From Bacteroidota bacterium (GTDB lineage Bacteria; Bacteroidota; Bacteroidia; B-17B0; Aurantibacillaceae), in NCBI GenBank assembly GCA_029237825.1, contig JAQZBQ010000018.1, forward strand, positions 18,944 through 82,943: DNA of 64,000 nucleotides. The letters are read 5' to 3'. The notes beneath the pieces are model-generated. The model saw nothing but the letters and a program-made list of their open reading frames with translations, was not told where the DNA came from and ran no database searches. The position numbers were made by a program, and so were the translations under genes. Position 1 is the stretch's first letter, and each line of letters starts with the position of its first letter. Shown here piece by piece: positions 1 to 8,910 of this stretch.

Positions 1-213
1 TAGGTAACAGTATCCGATATTAAAATTGATGTTAGCGGTAGAAGAATCAATTTTGTAAGCTTCGAGGTAATTTCTCAAAGCCATGTCGTAATTTTCCTCG
101 CCAATCAAAAAATTTCCTTCTCTGAAAAAATCCGAATACTTGCCGCTGGTTAGCTGGGCATTAATAATATTGCCAAATAATAATGCGAGGATTAGTATAC
201 AAAATTTCTTCAT
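1..213 (-). CDS. Secreted TPR-type protein, N-terminal fragment
   Basis: The window edge cuts this gene, so only the first 71 codons are visible. They start at the ATG at 213 with a clear Sec signal peptide (MKKFCILILALLFGNIINAQ, cleavage after NAQ likely). The mature part reads like one tetratricopeptide unit: a helix with FFREGNFLIGEENYDMALRNY followed by YLEAYKIDSSTANINFNIGY. Bacteroidota often have such a start on periplasmic TPR/PD40/OmpA-type envelope proteins of the PorE kind, but nothing beyond the TPR is visible here, so that is only a possibility. The gene runs in the same direction as the E2 gene upstream, and a terminator lies between them. Confidence 0.7.
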   Translation of the reverse strand, partial: MKKFCILILALLFGNIINAQLTSGKYSDFFREGNFLIGEENYDMALRNYLEAYKIDSSTANINFNIGYCYL

Positions 214-280
214 GAGATTTTTTTTACAAGACGAACAAAAATAGTATAATTTTAGACAAGTTAGACAATTAACCCGATAA

Positions 281-308
281 AAAAATCCCATTCAATGATG
301 GGATTTTT
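281..308 (-). terminator. Rho-independent terminator after the E2 gene
   Basis: An 11-bp perfect inverted repeat (aaaaatcccat / atgggattttt) with a 6-nt loop lies just past the stop of the E2 gene at 316. Read on the minus strand it gives a stem followed by a T run. The symmetric A/T flanks could let it work in both directions, but only the minus-strand gene needs it. Confidence 0.8.
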
Positions 309-315
309 AAGGCTT

Positions 316-1653
316 CTATGAGGTTCTGGTGACATCCCAGTTTTCCATGTAATCGGCAACCTTACGGAGGAAACTTCCACCTAATGAACCATCAACTACC
401 CGATGATCATAAGATAGGGAAAGGAACATGAAATGACGGACAGCGATCACATCGCCTTGAGGTGTTTCAATCACAGCTGGTTTCTTTTTAATTGTTCCTA
501 CCGCTAAAATTGCAACTTGTGGTTGAAGGATGATTGGAGTTCCCATTACATTACCAAAACCGCCAACATTTGTAAGCGTAAATGTTCCTCCCTGAATTTC
601 ATCCGGAGCAAGTTTATTGGCCCGGGCCCGTGTAGCAAGGTCATTCACATCCTTGGTAATTCCAACAAGATTTTTTTGGTCGGCATTTTTTATTACCGGA
701 ACAATCAGGTTGCCGGTTGGCAAGGCAGCCGCCATACCAATATTGATATTTTTACGTTTAATTATTTTTGTTCCCGTTTGATCAACTGAAACATTGATCA
801 GAGGGAAATCTTTAATCGCCTTTGCCACACATTCAATAAAGAGCGGTGTAAACGTGATTTTTTCACCTTCCCGTTTTTCAAAATCTTTTTTAACTTTATC
901 TCTCCACTGAACCAGGTTGGTTACATCGGCTTCAACAAACGACGTTACATGTGGGGACACATGCTTACTCATTACCATATTATCGGCAATAATTTTTCGC
1001 ATGCGATCCATCTCAATTATTTCGTCTCCGCCTCCAACTGATACTGCTGGCCGCTGCACCAAAACTGTATTCTCTGGTACGCCCAAAGAACTTCCAGACT
1101 TAACTTCAGTTTTTTGAGCAACAGGTGCGGAAGAGCTACTTGTCGTTTGCGATTGTTTATTGCGGTTTGGTAAATAAGCAAGAATATCTGCTTTTGTGAC
1201 GCGTCCATCCTGGCCTGTGCCTTTAATGCTATCCAATTCATCCAACGAAATCCCTTCTTCTTTGGCAATACTTTTTACCAGGGGAGAATAAAATTTGTCA
1301 GACCCGGAAAAGTCAACGTGTTCAGTTTTTGCCGCGACAGGTGAATCTGTTTCTGATTTTGTATTTTGAGCAGGAGCAACCGTCTTCGGTGTTTCAGCAA
1401 CCGAGGCATTTGCGTCAGATGAGATGATCGCAATTACTGCACCTACCTGTACTACATCATTTTCATTAAATAATTTCTTAACTAACTTGCCTTCAAAAGG
1501 GGATGGAATTTCAGAATCTACTTTATCCGTTGCAATTTCCAGAACGGTTTCATCAATTTTAATGGTATCTCCTTCGTTTTTGGTCCACTTAATGATCGTT
1601 GCCTCAGCAACACTTTCGCCCATTTTAGGCATTGTTAATTCAAATTGAGCCAT
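316..1653 (-). CDS. 2-oxoacid dehydrogenase E2, dihydrolipoamide acyltransferase
   Basis: This is the E2 core enzyme of a 2-oxoacid dehydrogenase complex. It moves the acyl group from lipoamide to CoA. The order is one lipoyl domain (residues 1-77, lipoyl lysine K44 in ATDKVDSE), an Ala/Ser-rich linker, an E3-binding domain (about 119-161, with GTGQDGRVTKADIL), a second linker, and a catalytic domain (about 215-445) with the active-site motif SYDHRVVDG near residue 415. The 445-residue length is normal for a single-lipoyl E2. E1 and E3 genes are not adjacent, so the substrate (branched-chain 2-oxoacids, pyruvate or 2-oxoglutarate) cannot be assigned. The N-terminus resembles branched-chain-type E2 proteins. 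A perfect Bacteroidota promoter lies just upstream. Confidence 0.93.
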   Translation of the reverse strand: MAQFELTMPKMGESVAEATIIKWTKNEGDTIKIDETVLEIATDKVDSEIPSPFEGKLVKKLFNENDVVQVGAVIAIISSDANASVAETPKTVAPAQNTKSETDSPVAAKTEHVDFSGSDKFYSPLVKSIAKEEGISLDELDSIKGTGQDGRVTKADILAYLPNRNKQSQTTSSSSAPVAQKTEVKSGSSLGVPENTVLVQRPAVSVGGGDEIIEMDRMRKIIADNMVMSKHVSPHVTSFVEADVTNLVQWRDKVKKDFEKREGEKITFTPLFIECVAKAIKDFPLINVSVDQTGTKIIKRKNINIGMAAALPTGNLIVPVIKNADQKNLVGITKDVNDLATRARANKLAPDEIQGGTFTLTNVGGFGNVMGTPIILQPQVAILAVGTIKKKPAVIETPQGDVIAVRHFMFLSLSYDHRVVDGSLGGSFLRKVADYMENWDVTRTS

Positions 1654-1676
1654 TTTCTAAAAAATAATGTAGAACG

Positions 1677-1707
1677 CAAAAATAACGTAATATCACTAGT
1701 ACGCAAA
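1677..1707 (-). promoter_or_regulatory. Bacteroidota sigma-A promoter of the E2 gene
   Basis: On the minus strand the -33 element TTTG (1704-1707) and the -7 element TATTTTTG (1677-1684) are separated by exactly 19 bp. That is the Bacteroidota housekeeping consensus TTTG-N19-TAnnTTTG. Transcription would begin near 1670, giving a leader of about 17 nt before the ATG at 1653. A second -7-like octamer (TAAATTTG, 1704-1711) overlaps the -33 element. Confidence 0.7.
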
Positions 1708-1767
1708 TTTATTAACCAAGAATTTAGATCCCAGGCGCATTTCACATATCCAGAAGATTTTTCAGGC

Positions 1768-1950
1768 TTAACTGGATACAACCTCAATAAATCCTACCAG
1801 AACGGATTTTTCTACCGAAAGCGACTTTGAGTAATTTAAAATGTTTTGCACGAGGTAATCCGGCAATTCGGGTTCTTCAACTGGAATAATCCGTTGCTTG
1901 TCTTTTGAGGATTTGTAATCTAAAGAAACAAGAGTAGAGGTTTGATGCAT
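1768..1950 (-). CDS. Small conserved-looking protein, 60 aa
   Basis: A 60-residue reading frame with an ATG start (MHQTSTLVSLDYKSSKDK). It is soluble, with no signal peptide, and its composition is protein-like: a charged N-terminal part, then the helical stretch LPDYLVQNILNYSKSLSV. It fills an otherwise geneless 447-base gap between two divergent genes (1654-2100). The rest of that gap holds only the E2 promoter and A+T-rich sequence. Small proteins of this shape (EPELPDYLVQNILNYSKSL) are familiar in Flavobacteriia, but I cannot name a family or a function. The shorter plus-strand frame through the same DNA looks like its shadow. Confidence 0.5.
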   Translation of the reverse strand: MHQTSTLVSLDYKSSKDKQRIIPVEEPELPDYLVQNILNYSKSLSVEKSVLVGFIEVVSS

Positions 1951-2100
1951 AGGCAGTATTAGGGGTTTATATATAGAAAACGATAGGAATTCCGTTTTAT
2001 TGTGTAGGAAGTAATTTTTCGCCCTACCGTTAAATAAATTACCGAAAGCGCTTTTTAAGGGTATTTTATTTAATTTCGTTTTAATCCATCTTTCAATTTT

Positions 2101-5100
2101 ATGTCGATTAAAACTATCCTTGCTGTGTTTTTGATCACAGTTGTTTCCATTTGCGGCTTAACCTATTTTTCATCCACAAAAGCAAAAATTCATTCAACGC
2201 AGATTAACCCTGCTTTTAAAGAATACATTGCCGCTTACACGGCCGGCTTTATTTCCGTGGAAAACAGTATTACCATTGCGCTCCGAAATGAAGCAACCTC
2301 AGAGGTTGAAATAGGGAAAGAAATAGAAAATACCTTATTTGAATTTTCTCCACGGATTGAGGGGAAAATGATTTGGCTGGATAAAAAGACCATTGAATTT
2401 AAACCTTCGAAACACCTGGAAAACGATAAACATTACAAGGCAACGTTTCATTTAAATCAAGTGTTAACGGTAAGTAAAGATTTAAACGATTTCGAATTCG
2501 AATTTTCCACGTTGAAGCAAGCCATGGAGCTTATCGTAAATGATTATAAAACAGATAATCAGAACAATCTTTTAATTGGCGGTGTGATTACCACTGCTGA
2601 CATTTCAGAAAACGCACTCACAGAAAAAACATTGCAAGCTCTCCAATCAGGCCGAAGGTTGACAGTGAAATGGTTTCATGATAATTCTACAACACACCGG
2701 TTCGAAGTGCAAGGGATAATAAAAGGAAGTGGCAATCTTTCTCTTTCGTATAATGGTGAAAGTATAAACGCTACTGAAAAAGATACAAAGGAAATTCAGA
2801 TTCCCGATAAAGGCGAATTTGTATTGCTCAACACCCTGATCGAAAACGATCCTGATCAGTATGTAACGCTTCAGTTTTCTGATAAACTGGATCCGCATCA
2901 GAACCTCCATGGCTTAATCTTCTTTGCAAATTCAGTAATTACACCCATTTCTCAGTACAACGAATATGGCGATGAAATAAGTGAGGCGCTTCCTCAGAAA
3001 GAACATGAACTAACTTACCTTATTGAAAATAATACGATTAAAGTTTATACCGGTGAGCGTTTTACCGAAGTCCGAGACTTACAGATCAGTAACAATGTAA
3101 AAAACGATGAAGGGAAGCCGTTAAAGAATTCGGAAACACGATCCATTCTTTTTGAGGACCTCAAACCAAATGTCAGGCTAACAGGCAAAGGCGTAATCCT
3201 ACCAAACTCAAAAAACCTCATGTTTCCATTTGAAGCAGTGAATCTTAATGCGGTAGATGTAATAATTACCAGAATTTATGAAGACAATATTCTTCAGTTT
3301 TTGCAGGTTAATAGTCTTGACGGAAACCAGGAATTGCGGCGTGTAGGAAAACGCATTGTGAAAAAGAAAGTGATGTTACAGTTGAGTGGCAACCCCTCTA
3401 GAAACAAATGGAATAAATACTCAATTGATTTGTCAGCTTTAGTTAATGCTGAACCCGGGGCTTTATATAACGTTCGAATTGGATTTAACCGTAACTATTC
3501 AATTTATAATTGCCAGGGCGATACCCTGGTGGATTCGGCTAACGAAATTTTATCCGAAAACGACGAAGAGGACGACGAAAAAGACTGGGATTACTATAAT
3601 TCCTACGATGATTACTATGATGATTATTACTATTATAATTACCGACAAAGAAACAATCCCTGCTCGCGTGCCTACTACAATAACAAATCGGTAAACAGAA
3701 ATATCCTTTCAACCAATATTGGGTTAATTGTAAAACGTGGGAATTCAGGCGACATTACCGTATTCGCTTCAGACATTCTTTCAACTAAGCCAATGGCTAA
3801 TGTTGCCATTGAAGCCTTTGATTATCAACAACAAAAAATCAAACACACCATTACTAATGCCGATGGCTTAGCCCATATCGAAACCAAATATAAACCATTT
3901 GTACTCATTGCTAAAAGAGGTAAGGAGCGCACGTACTTAAAATTGGAAGATGGAAATTCCCTGCTCTTAAGTTCGTTCGAAGTAGACGGAGATATTGTAC
4001 AAAAAGGCATTAAAGGTTTCATCTATGGCGAACGTGGTGTATGGCGGCCGGGAGATAGTTTATTCCTTTCATTTATTTTAGAAAATAAAACAGCGGAATT
4101 CCCCGAAAACTATCCAGCTTCACTTGAACTGATTAATCCACAGGGACAAGTTGTACAAAAAATAAATCGGACCACACATACTGACGGATTCTATAATTTT
4201 TCTACTAAAACCGAGAACACTGCAATTACCGGCATTTATCAGGCAAAAGTTAAGGTAGGAGGCGCTGTATTTACTAAAAATGTCCGTATAGAAACAATTA
4301 TACCGAATCGTTTGAAAATTAATTTACAGCCGGTTGCCACCGGAAAAAAAGATAAAATTTACAGTGGAGATCTTTCTTTAAATCGCGAACTTTTTATTAA
4401 TTGGCTACATGGCGCTCCAGGGAGAAACCTCGAAACAAAAATTGATGTTTCTTTATCACAAATCAACACGGAGTTCAAAGGATATAAAGGTTACACCTTC
4501 GATAACCCTGCGCAAAATTTCTTTTCGGAGACCCAAACCATTTTTAGTGGCCGTACAGATGAAAGCGGAAGAGCTATTGTAAACGCGCAATTAAGTGACA
4601 CAAAATCAGCTCCGGGATTTCTGGCTGCAAACTTTACTATCAGGGCTTTTGAAGATGGAGGTTCCTTCAGTACTGATCGGTTCACCATGCCGGTTTCGCC
4701 TTTTTCAAATTATGTGGGCATCAAAACACCACAAACAAAAGATCTGGAACATTACCTGGAAACCGACACGGACCATCCTATTCAAATTGCCACAGTAGAT
4801 GAATTTGGCAATGCTACCTCGCGTTCAAACCTTGAAGTGAAAGTTTATAAATTAAATTGGCGCTGGTGGTGGGACAACTACAACCAGGATCTTTCCTCCT
4901 ATATTGGAAGTAACTACCATGAGCCCGTTTACAGCGAACATTTGTCCTCTTTGAATGGTAAAGCAAATTTTAAACTTCGTGTCAACCGGCCATCATGGGG
5001 GCGATTCCTTATTTATGTGAAAGATGTTGAAAGTGGGCACGCCTGTGGTAAGGTAGTTTATATCGACTGGCCAAGCTGGGCCGGCAAATCGCCAAAAGGA

Positions 5101-7740
5101 AATGAAGGCAGCAATGTATTAATGGTTAATACAGACAAACAGGAATATAAAGTTGGGGAAAAAGTAAAGGTTTTAATTCCGAGCCCTGCGGGCGGTAAAG
5201 CGCTCGTAAATATTGAAAGCGGATCGCGCACGTTACAAAATACTTGGCTGGAAACAAAAGGAGGCACTACCGAATATGAATTTACAGTGACCAAAGAAAT
5301 GACCCCCAACATTTATGTATTTGTTCATCTCATACAGCCACACTCCCAAACTGTGAACGACCTACCGATACGATTATACGGTGTAGCTTCTTTAATGATC
5401 AAGGATGAAAACACGATCCTTAAACCGGTTATTAAAACCGAGGCAGTTTGGAAGCCTGAAAGTGTTGCCAGTATTAATGTAAGCGAAGCAAATGGAAAAG
5501 AAATGGCGTATACACTCGCGGTCGTTGATGAGGGATTATTAGACATCACCCGTTTTAAGACTCCGGATCCCTGGAATACTTTATACGCGAAAGAGGCACT
5601 GGGAGTAAAAACATGGGACGTTTACGATCAGGTAATCGGATCATTTGGTAATACCATGAGCCGCATTCTTTCAATCGGTGGCGACGATGCGATTAATAAT
5701 AAACCAGAAAACAGCGCCCGAAGATTTAAACCAATGGTTCGTTTTGCAGGGCCTTTTCATTTAAAGAAAGGTGAAAAAGCCAATCATAAGATTGATATTC
5801 CACAATACGTTGGTTCAGTAAGAATAATGGTTGTAGCAGGACACCAGGGGGCCTACGGAAATTCAGAAAAGGCAGTTCCTGTAAAAAAACCATTAATGAT
5901 CCTTTCCACTTTACCGCGCGTGCTTGGCCCGGGAGAAGAGGTCAATCTTCCCGTAACCGTGTTTGCCATAGATAAAAAAGTAAAAAATGCCTCTATTACT
6001 GTTACCACTGATAAATTTTCTGAGGTCGTTGAAGGCAAAACCCAAACCGTTAGTTTTCCTTCGATTGGCGACAAGGTAGTTAATTTCAAACTTAAAACTA
6101 AGGAAGCATTAGGTATATCCAAGATAAGAATCGTCGCCACAAGTGGTGGAGAAACGGCTTCTGAAACAATTGAAATTGCCGTTAGGGCCAATAACCCATC
6201 CATCACTGATGTTGACGAATTTGTACTAACTGCTGTGAAAGATTTATCTGTTACCTACACTCCAATTGGTTTAAAAGGAACAAACAAAGCCTTTGTGGAA
6301 CTATCAACACTTCCGCCTATAAACTTGTCACAGCGCCTCGAATATTTAATTCAGTACCCGCACGGTTGTGTTGAACAAACAACATCTTCTGTTTTTGCAG
6401 GATTATACCTTAACGACATTTCGGAATTAAGTTCGAATCAAAAAACCTTCATAGATAAAGCAACCAAAGCGGCTATTCAGCGGTTGAAGAGTTTTCAAAC
6501 ACCTGAAGGAGGGCTAGCATATTGGCCTGGATTAAATACTCCTGACGAATGGGGAACAAATTATGCCGGACATTTTTTACTTGAGGCAAAAGCAAAAGGC
6601 TATAGTCTGCCCTATGGCTTACTCGACAACTGGAAAAAATTCCAAAAACAAAAAGCCCAAAATTATAATGGTAATAAGAACACTGCCTATTACGGAGAAG
6701 ATCTTACACAAGCCTATCGTCTTTACATATTAGCTTTAGCAGGATCTCCCGAATTAGGGGCCATGAACAGACTTAAAGAGAAATCAACATTAAGTAATGA
6801 AGTGAAATGGCGATTAGCCGCTACGTACGCTGTTATTGGTCAAACGGAACTGGCCAGGAAAATGATTGCTAAACTGGCGTTAAAAGCAAAGCCTTATCCG
6901 GATTATTACTACACGTACGGCAGTATGGAACGTGACGACGCGATGATTCTGGAAACGCTCACACTCTTAAAGGATAATACGAATGCTTTTTTGAAAGTGA
7001 AAGACCTTGCGGCAAAATTAAGTGAACATGATTATTGGCTAAGTACACAATCTACCGCCTACAGTTTGCTGGCCATTAGTAAGTATATAAAAACAAACGC
7101 TCCGGCATCAACGGTACAGGCTGAAATAAAAATTGGCAACGAAATGGTAGTAGTTAATGATTTTAATAAATCCCGCTTTAAACTTTTAGAAATCAAAAAC
7201 GCGAATGGTTCAACTCCCGTTAAAGTATCAGTAAAAGGTCAGGGAAATTTGTTCGTTAGGTTGGTTAAACAGGGAGTGCCGCATTCGGGCCTCGAAACAG
7301 ATAAATTTACGAATCTCGAGCTGAGTGTAAATTATAAAACTTTAAACGGAACCCCACTTGATGTATCGCAGTTAGAACAGGGCACCGATTTTATGGCCGA
7401 AGTCACTGTTAAAAATCCAGGGTTGCGAGGTATGTACCGAAACCTCGCGCTTGCACAGATTTTTGCTAGCGGCTGGGAGATACGCAACCAGCGACTCGAC
7501 AATATCACTTATGCCAACGGGGCGGTTCCAACGTACCAGGATATCAGGGATGATCGCGTTTATACGTATTTTGATTTGGGACCTGGTTCTGCAAAGACCT
7601 TTAAAGTTTTGCTGAACGCCTCTTATGTAGGAAAGTTCTATCTGCCCGGGATAAGTTGCACCGCAATGTACGACAACAGTGTTTCAGCACATATTTCAGG
7701 GAAATGGGTCACCATTAAAAAACCCGGAAATATATTGTAA
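2101..7740 (+). CDS. Alpha-2-macroglobulin family protein (YfhM type)
   Basis: A giant periplasmic protease-trap-like protein of 1879 residues. The N-terminus has one hydrophobic stretch (ILAVFLITVVSICGLTYF). The cysteine there is not in a good lipobox, so it is either a signal peptide or a membrane anchor. Macroglobulin beta-sandwich domains follow. The thioester-type motif YPHGCVEQTTS places C1423 and Q1426 in the helical TED domain (about 1400-1700, with GGLAYWPG and TAYSLLAI), and C-terminal receptor-like strands close the protein. This matches bacterial A2M homologues that covalently trap attacking proteases. Those are often next to pbpC, but no penicillin-binding protein 1C lies beside this one. 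Residues about 480-525 form an Asp/Tyr-rich low-complexity loop with many consecutive D and Y residues. Confidence 0.93.
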   Translation: MSIKTILAVFLITVVSICGLTYFSSTKAKIHSTQINPAFKEYIAAYTAGFISVENSITIALRNEATSEVEIGKEIENTLFEFSPRIEGKMIWLDKKTIEFKPSKHLENDKHYKATFHLNQVLTVSKDLNDFEFEFSTLKQAMELIVNDYKTDNQNNLLIGGVITTADISENALTEKTLQALQSGRRLTVKWFHDNSTTHRFEVQGIIKGSGNLSLSYNGESINATEKDTKEIQIPDKGEFVLLNTLIENDPDQYVTLQFSDKLDPHQNLHGLIFFANSVITPISQYNEYGDEISEALPQKEHELTYLIENNTIKVYTGERFTEVRDLQISNNVKNDEGKPLKNSETRSILFEDLKPNVRLTGKGVILPNSKNLMFPFEAVNLNAVDVIITRIYEDNILQFLQVNSLDGNQELRRVGKRIVKKKVMLQLSGNPSRNKWNKYSIDLSALVNAEPGALYNVRIGFNRNYSIYNCQGDTLVDSANEILSENDEEDDEKDWDYYNSYDDYYDDYYYYNYRQRNNPCSRAYYNNKSVNRNILSTNIGLIVKRGNSGDITVFASDILSTKPMANVAIEAFDYQQQKIKHTITNADGLAHIETKYKPFVLIAKRGKERTYLKLEDGNSLLLSSFEVDGDIVQKGIKGFIYGERGVWRPGDSLFLSFILENKTAEFPENYPASLELINPQGQVVQKINRTTHTDGFYNFSTKTENTAITGIYQAKVKVGGAVFTKNVRIETIIPNRLKINLQPVATGKKDKIYSGDLSLNRELFINWLHGAPGRNLETKIDVSLSQINTEFKGYKGYTFDNPAQNFFSETQTIFSGRTDESGRAIVNAQLSDTKSAPGFLAANFTIRAFEDGGSFSTDRFTMPVSPFSNYVGIKTPQTKDLEHYLETDTDHPIQIATVDEFGNATSRSNLEVKVYKLNWRWWWDNYNQDLSSYIGSNYHEPVYSEHLSSLNGKANFKLRVNRPSWGRFLIYVKDVESGHACGKVVYIDWPSWAGKSPKGNEGSNVLMVNTDKQEYKVGEKVKVLIPSPAGGKALVNIESGSRTLQNTWLETKGGTTEYEFTVTKEMTPNIYVFVHLIQPHSQTVNDLPIRLYGVASLMIKDENTILKPVIKTEAVWKPESVASINVSEANGKEMAYTLAVVDEGLLDITRFKTPDPWNTLYAKEALGVKTWDVYDQVIGSFGNTMSRILSIGGDDAINNKPENSARRFKPMVRFAGPFHLKKGEKANHKIDIPQYVGSVRIMVVAGHQGAYGNSEKAVPVKKPLMILSTLPRVLGPGEEVNLPVTVFAIDKKVKNASITVTTDKFSEVVEGKTQTVSFPSIGDKVVNFKLKTKEALGISKIRIVATSGGETASETIEIAVRANNPSITDVDEFVLTAVKDLSVTYTPIGLKGTNKAFVELSTLPPINLSQRLEYLIQYPHGCVEQTTSSVFAGLYLNDISELSSNQKTFIDKATKAAIQRLKSFQTPEGGLAYWPGLNTPDEWGTNYAGHFLLEAKAKGYSLPYGLLDNWKKFQKQKAQNYNGNKNTAYYGEDLTQAYRLYILALAGSPELGAMNRLKEKSTLSNEVKWRLAATYAVIGQTELARKMIAKLALKAKPYPDYYYTYGSMERDDAMILETLTLLKDNTNAFLKVKDLAAKLSEHDYWLSTQSTAYSLLAISKYIKTNAPASTVQAEIKIGNEMVVVNDFNKSRFKLLEIKNANGSTPVKVSVKGQGNLFVRLVKQGVPHSGLETDKFTNLELSVNYKTLNGTPLDVSQLEQGTDFMAEVTVKNPGLRGMYRNLALAQIFASGWEIRNQRLDNITYANGAVPTYQDIRDDRVYTYFDLGPGSAKTFKVLLNASYVGKFYLPGISCTAMYDNSVSAHISGKWVTIKKPGNIL

Positions 7741-7774
7741 TGAATCAGCAACCGTATGATTGTAAGTTCTTAAT

Positions 7775-7782
7775 TATATTTG
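7775..7782 (+). promoter_or_regulatory. -7 promoter element before bshB1
   Basis: TATATTTG matches the Bacteroidota -7 consensus TAnnTTTG and ends 4 bases before the bshB1 ATG. No good TTTG lies 19-21 bp upstream. If used, it would give a nearly leaderless transcript or favour a later start. Confidence 0.35.
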
Positions 7783-7786
7783 CGAC

Positions 7787-8503
7787 ATGAAACTAGATAT
7801 TTTAGCCATAGGTATTCATCCCGATGATGTAGAACTCTCAGCCTCCGGAACCATTTTAAAGCACATCGCCTTTGGCAAAAAAGTCGGTATTCTTGACCTC
7901 TCGAGGGGAGAACTTGGAACACGCGGTAATGCCACACTCCGCTCACAGGAAGCCAACGCCTCAGCAAAAATACTGGGTGTATCGATGAGAGAACAATTGA
8001 CTATGCGCGATGGCTTTTTTGAAAACGATGAACGTCACCAGAAGCAAATCATTGAAGTGATTCGAAAATTCCAGCCCGAAATAGTTCTCGCTAACGCCAT
8101 TTCAGACAGGCACCCGGATCATGGGCGTGCTGCAAAATTAATAGCGGACGCATGTTTCTACAGCGGTTTGATTAAAATTGAAACAAAAGTGGGGAACCAA
8201 ACACAGGAGGCGTGGCGTCCGAAGGCCGTTTACCATTATATTCAGGATCAGTTTATGAAGCCTGATTTTGTTGTAGACATAACACAGTTCATGGACAAAA
8301 AAATGGAATCGATTCTCGCCTATTCTTCTCAATTTTATGATCCAAATTCTAATGAACCGGAAACCCCGATTTCTTCAAAAAACTTTATTGAAAATGTGAA
8401 AGCCAAATGCGCAATTTTTGGAAGAGCTATCAATTGCGATTATGCGGAGGGTTTTACAGTTAACCGTTATATCGGCGTTGAAAACCTTTTTGATTTAAGG
8501 TAA
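7787..8503 (+). CDS. bshB1: Bacillithiol biosynthesis deacetylase BshB1
   Basis: A LmbE/PIG-L family zinc deacetylase. It removes the acetyl group from GlcNAc-malate, the second step of bacillithiol synthesis in the cytoplasm. The N-terminus has the zinc motif HPDDVEL (residues 12-18), followed by RGELGTRG and the second metal/catalytic motif DRHPDHG (about 106-112). The 238-residue length is normal. The BshA and BshC partners are not in the window, as is usual for Bacteroidota, where these genes are scattered. The gene starts 46 bp after the macroglobulin gene and may have its own promoter. Confidence 0.93.
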   Translation: MKLDILAIGIHPDDVELSASGTILKHIAFGKKVGILDLSRGELGTRGNATLRSQEANASAKILGVSMREQLTMRDGFFENDERHQKQIIEVIRKFQPEIVLANAISDRHPDHGRAAKLIADACFYSGLIKIETKVGNQTQEAWRPKAVYHYIQDQFMKPDFVVDITQFMDKKMESILAYSSQFYDPNSNEPETPISSKNFIENVKAKCAIFGRAINCDYAEGFTVNRYIGVENLFDLR

Positions 8504-8532
8504 ATCTCTGAAAATTTAGAAACAAAAGGACT

Positions 8533-8565
8533 AAAACAAAAACAATTTACATCACGTGTAAATTG
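8533..8565 (-). terminator. Terminator overlapping the end of the small secreted protein gene
   Basis: A 9-bp perfect stem (caatttaca 8543-8551 / tgtaaattg 8557-8565) with a 5-nt loop. On the minus strand it is followed by a T-rich tract (8542 down to 8533). The TAA stop codon of the gene ending at 8547 lies inside the stem, so ribosomes reaching the stop would overlap the hairpin. On the plus strand no T run follows. Confidence 0.7.
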
Positions 8566-8825
8566 TCCAGCGTGTCTTTGGTATAGAAAAAATTGATAAA
8601 ATTTAACACACTAAAATGAGGAATAGAGGCTGCACCACGATAAGAAGTTGTGGATTTAACTACCTTTTCTGTCACAACTTTTGACTTTTCGGGTGTGGCT
8701 TTAACAATCTGAGGATGTTTCACACAATCTTTCGGTTGCTGCTGCGTCTTAGGCTGTGGCTGAGTTGCATGCATTTTAAATAAACATGCAAAAAGGAAAA
8801 CATAAATAAAAACTACTGATTTCAT
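8547..8825 (-). CDS. Small secreted protein of unknown function, 92 aa
   Basis: The product begins with a signal peptide (MKSVVFIYVFLFACLFKMHA). Next comes a Gln/Pro/Lys/Val-rich segment (TQPQPKTQQQPKD, then KSKVVTEKVVKS) and a hydrophobic C-terminus (HFSVLNFINFFYTKDTLDNL). I recognise no family. It is nevertheless likely to be a real gene, because a perfect promoter (8849-8879) precedes it and a terminator with a T run closes it. It is a monocistronic unit between bshB1 and recG, facing bshB1. Confidence 0.6.
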   Translation of the reverse strand: MKSVVFIYVFLFACLFKMHATQPQPKTQQQPKDCVKHPQIVKATPEKSKVVTEKVVKSTTSYRGAASIPHFSVLNFINFFYTKDTLDNLHVM

Positions 8826-8848
8826 TTCGTTTTAAATTTTAACTATAC

Positions 8849-8879
8849 CAAAAATAGGATTTATTTTATAATAAACAAA
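8849..8879 (-). promoter_or_regulatory. Bacteroidota promoter of the small secreted protein gene
   Basis: On the minus strand TTTG (8876-8879) is followed after exactly 19 bp by TATTTTTG (8849-8856), a full match to TTTG-N19-TAnnTTTG. The start codon is 23 bases downstream of the -7 element. Confidence 0.7.
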
Positions 8880-8910
8880 TATCCTCCCTTATAGATTATA
8901 CATTTACAGA

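Noticed and set aside
5853..6206. 117-codon minus-strand frame
   Set aside because: It lies wholly inside the macroglobulin gene and looks like a low-complexity shadow.
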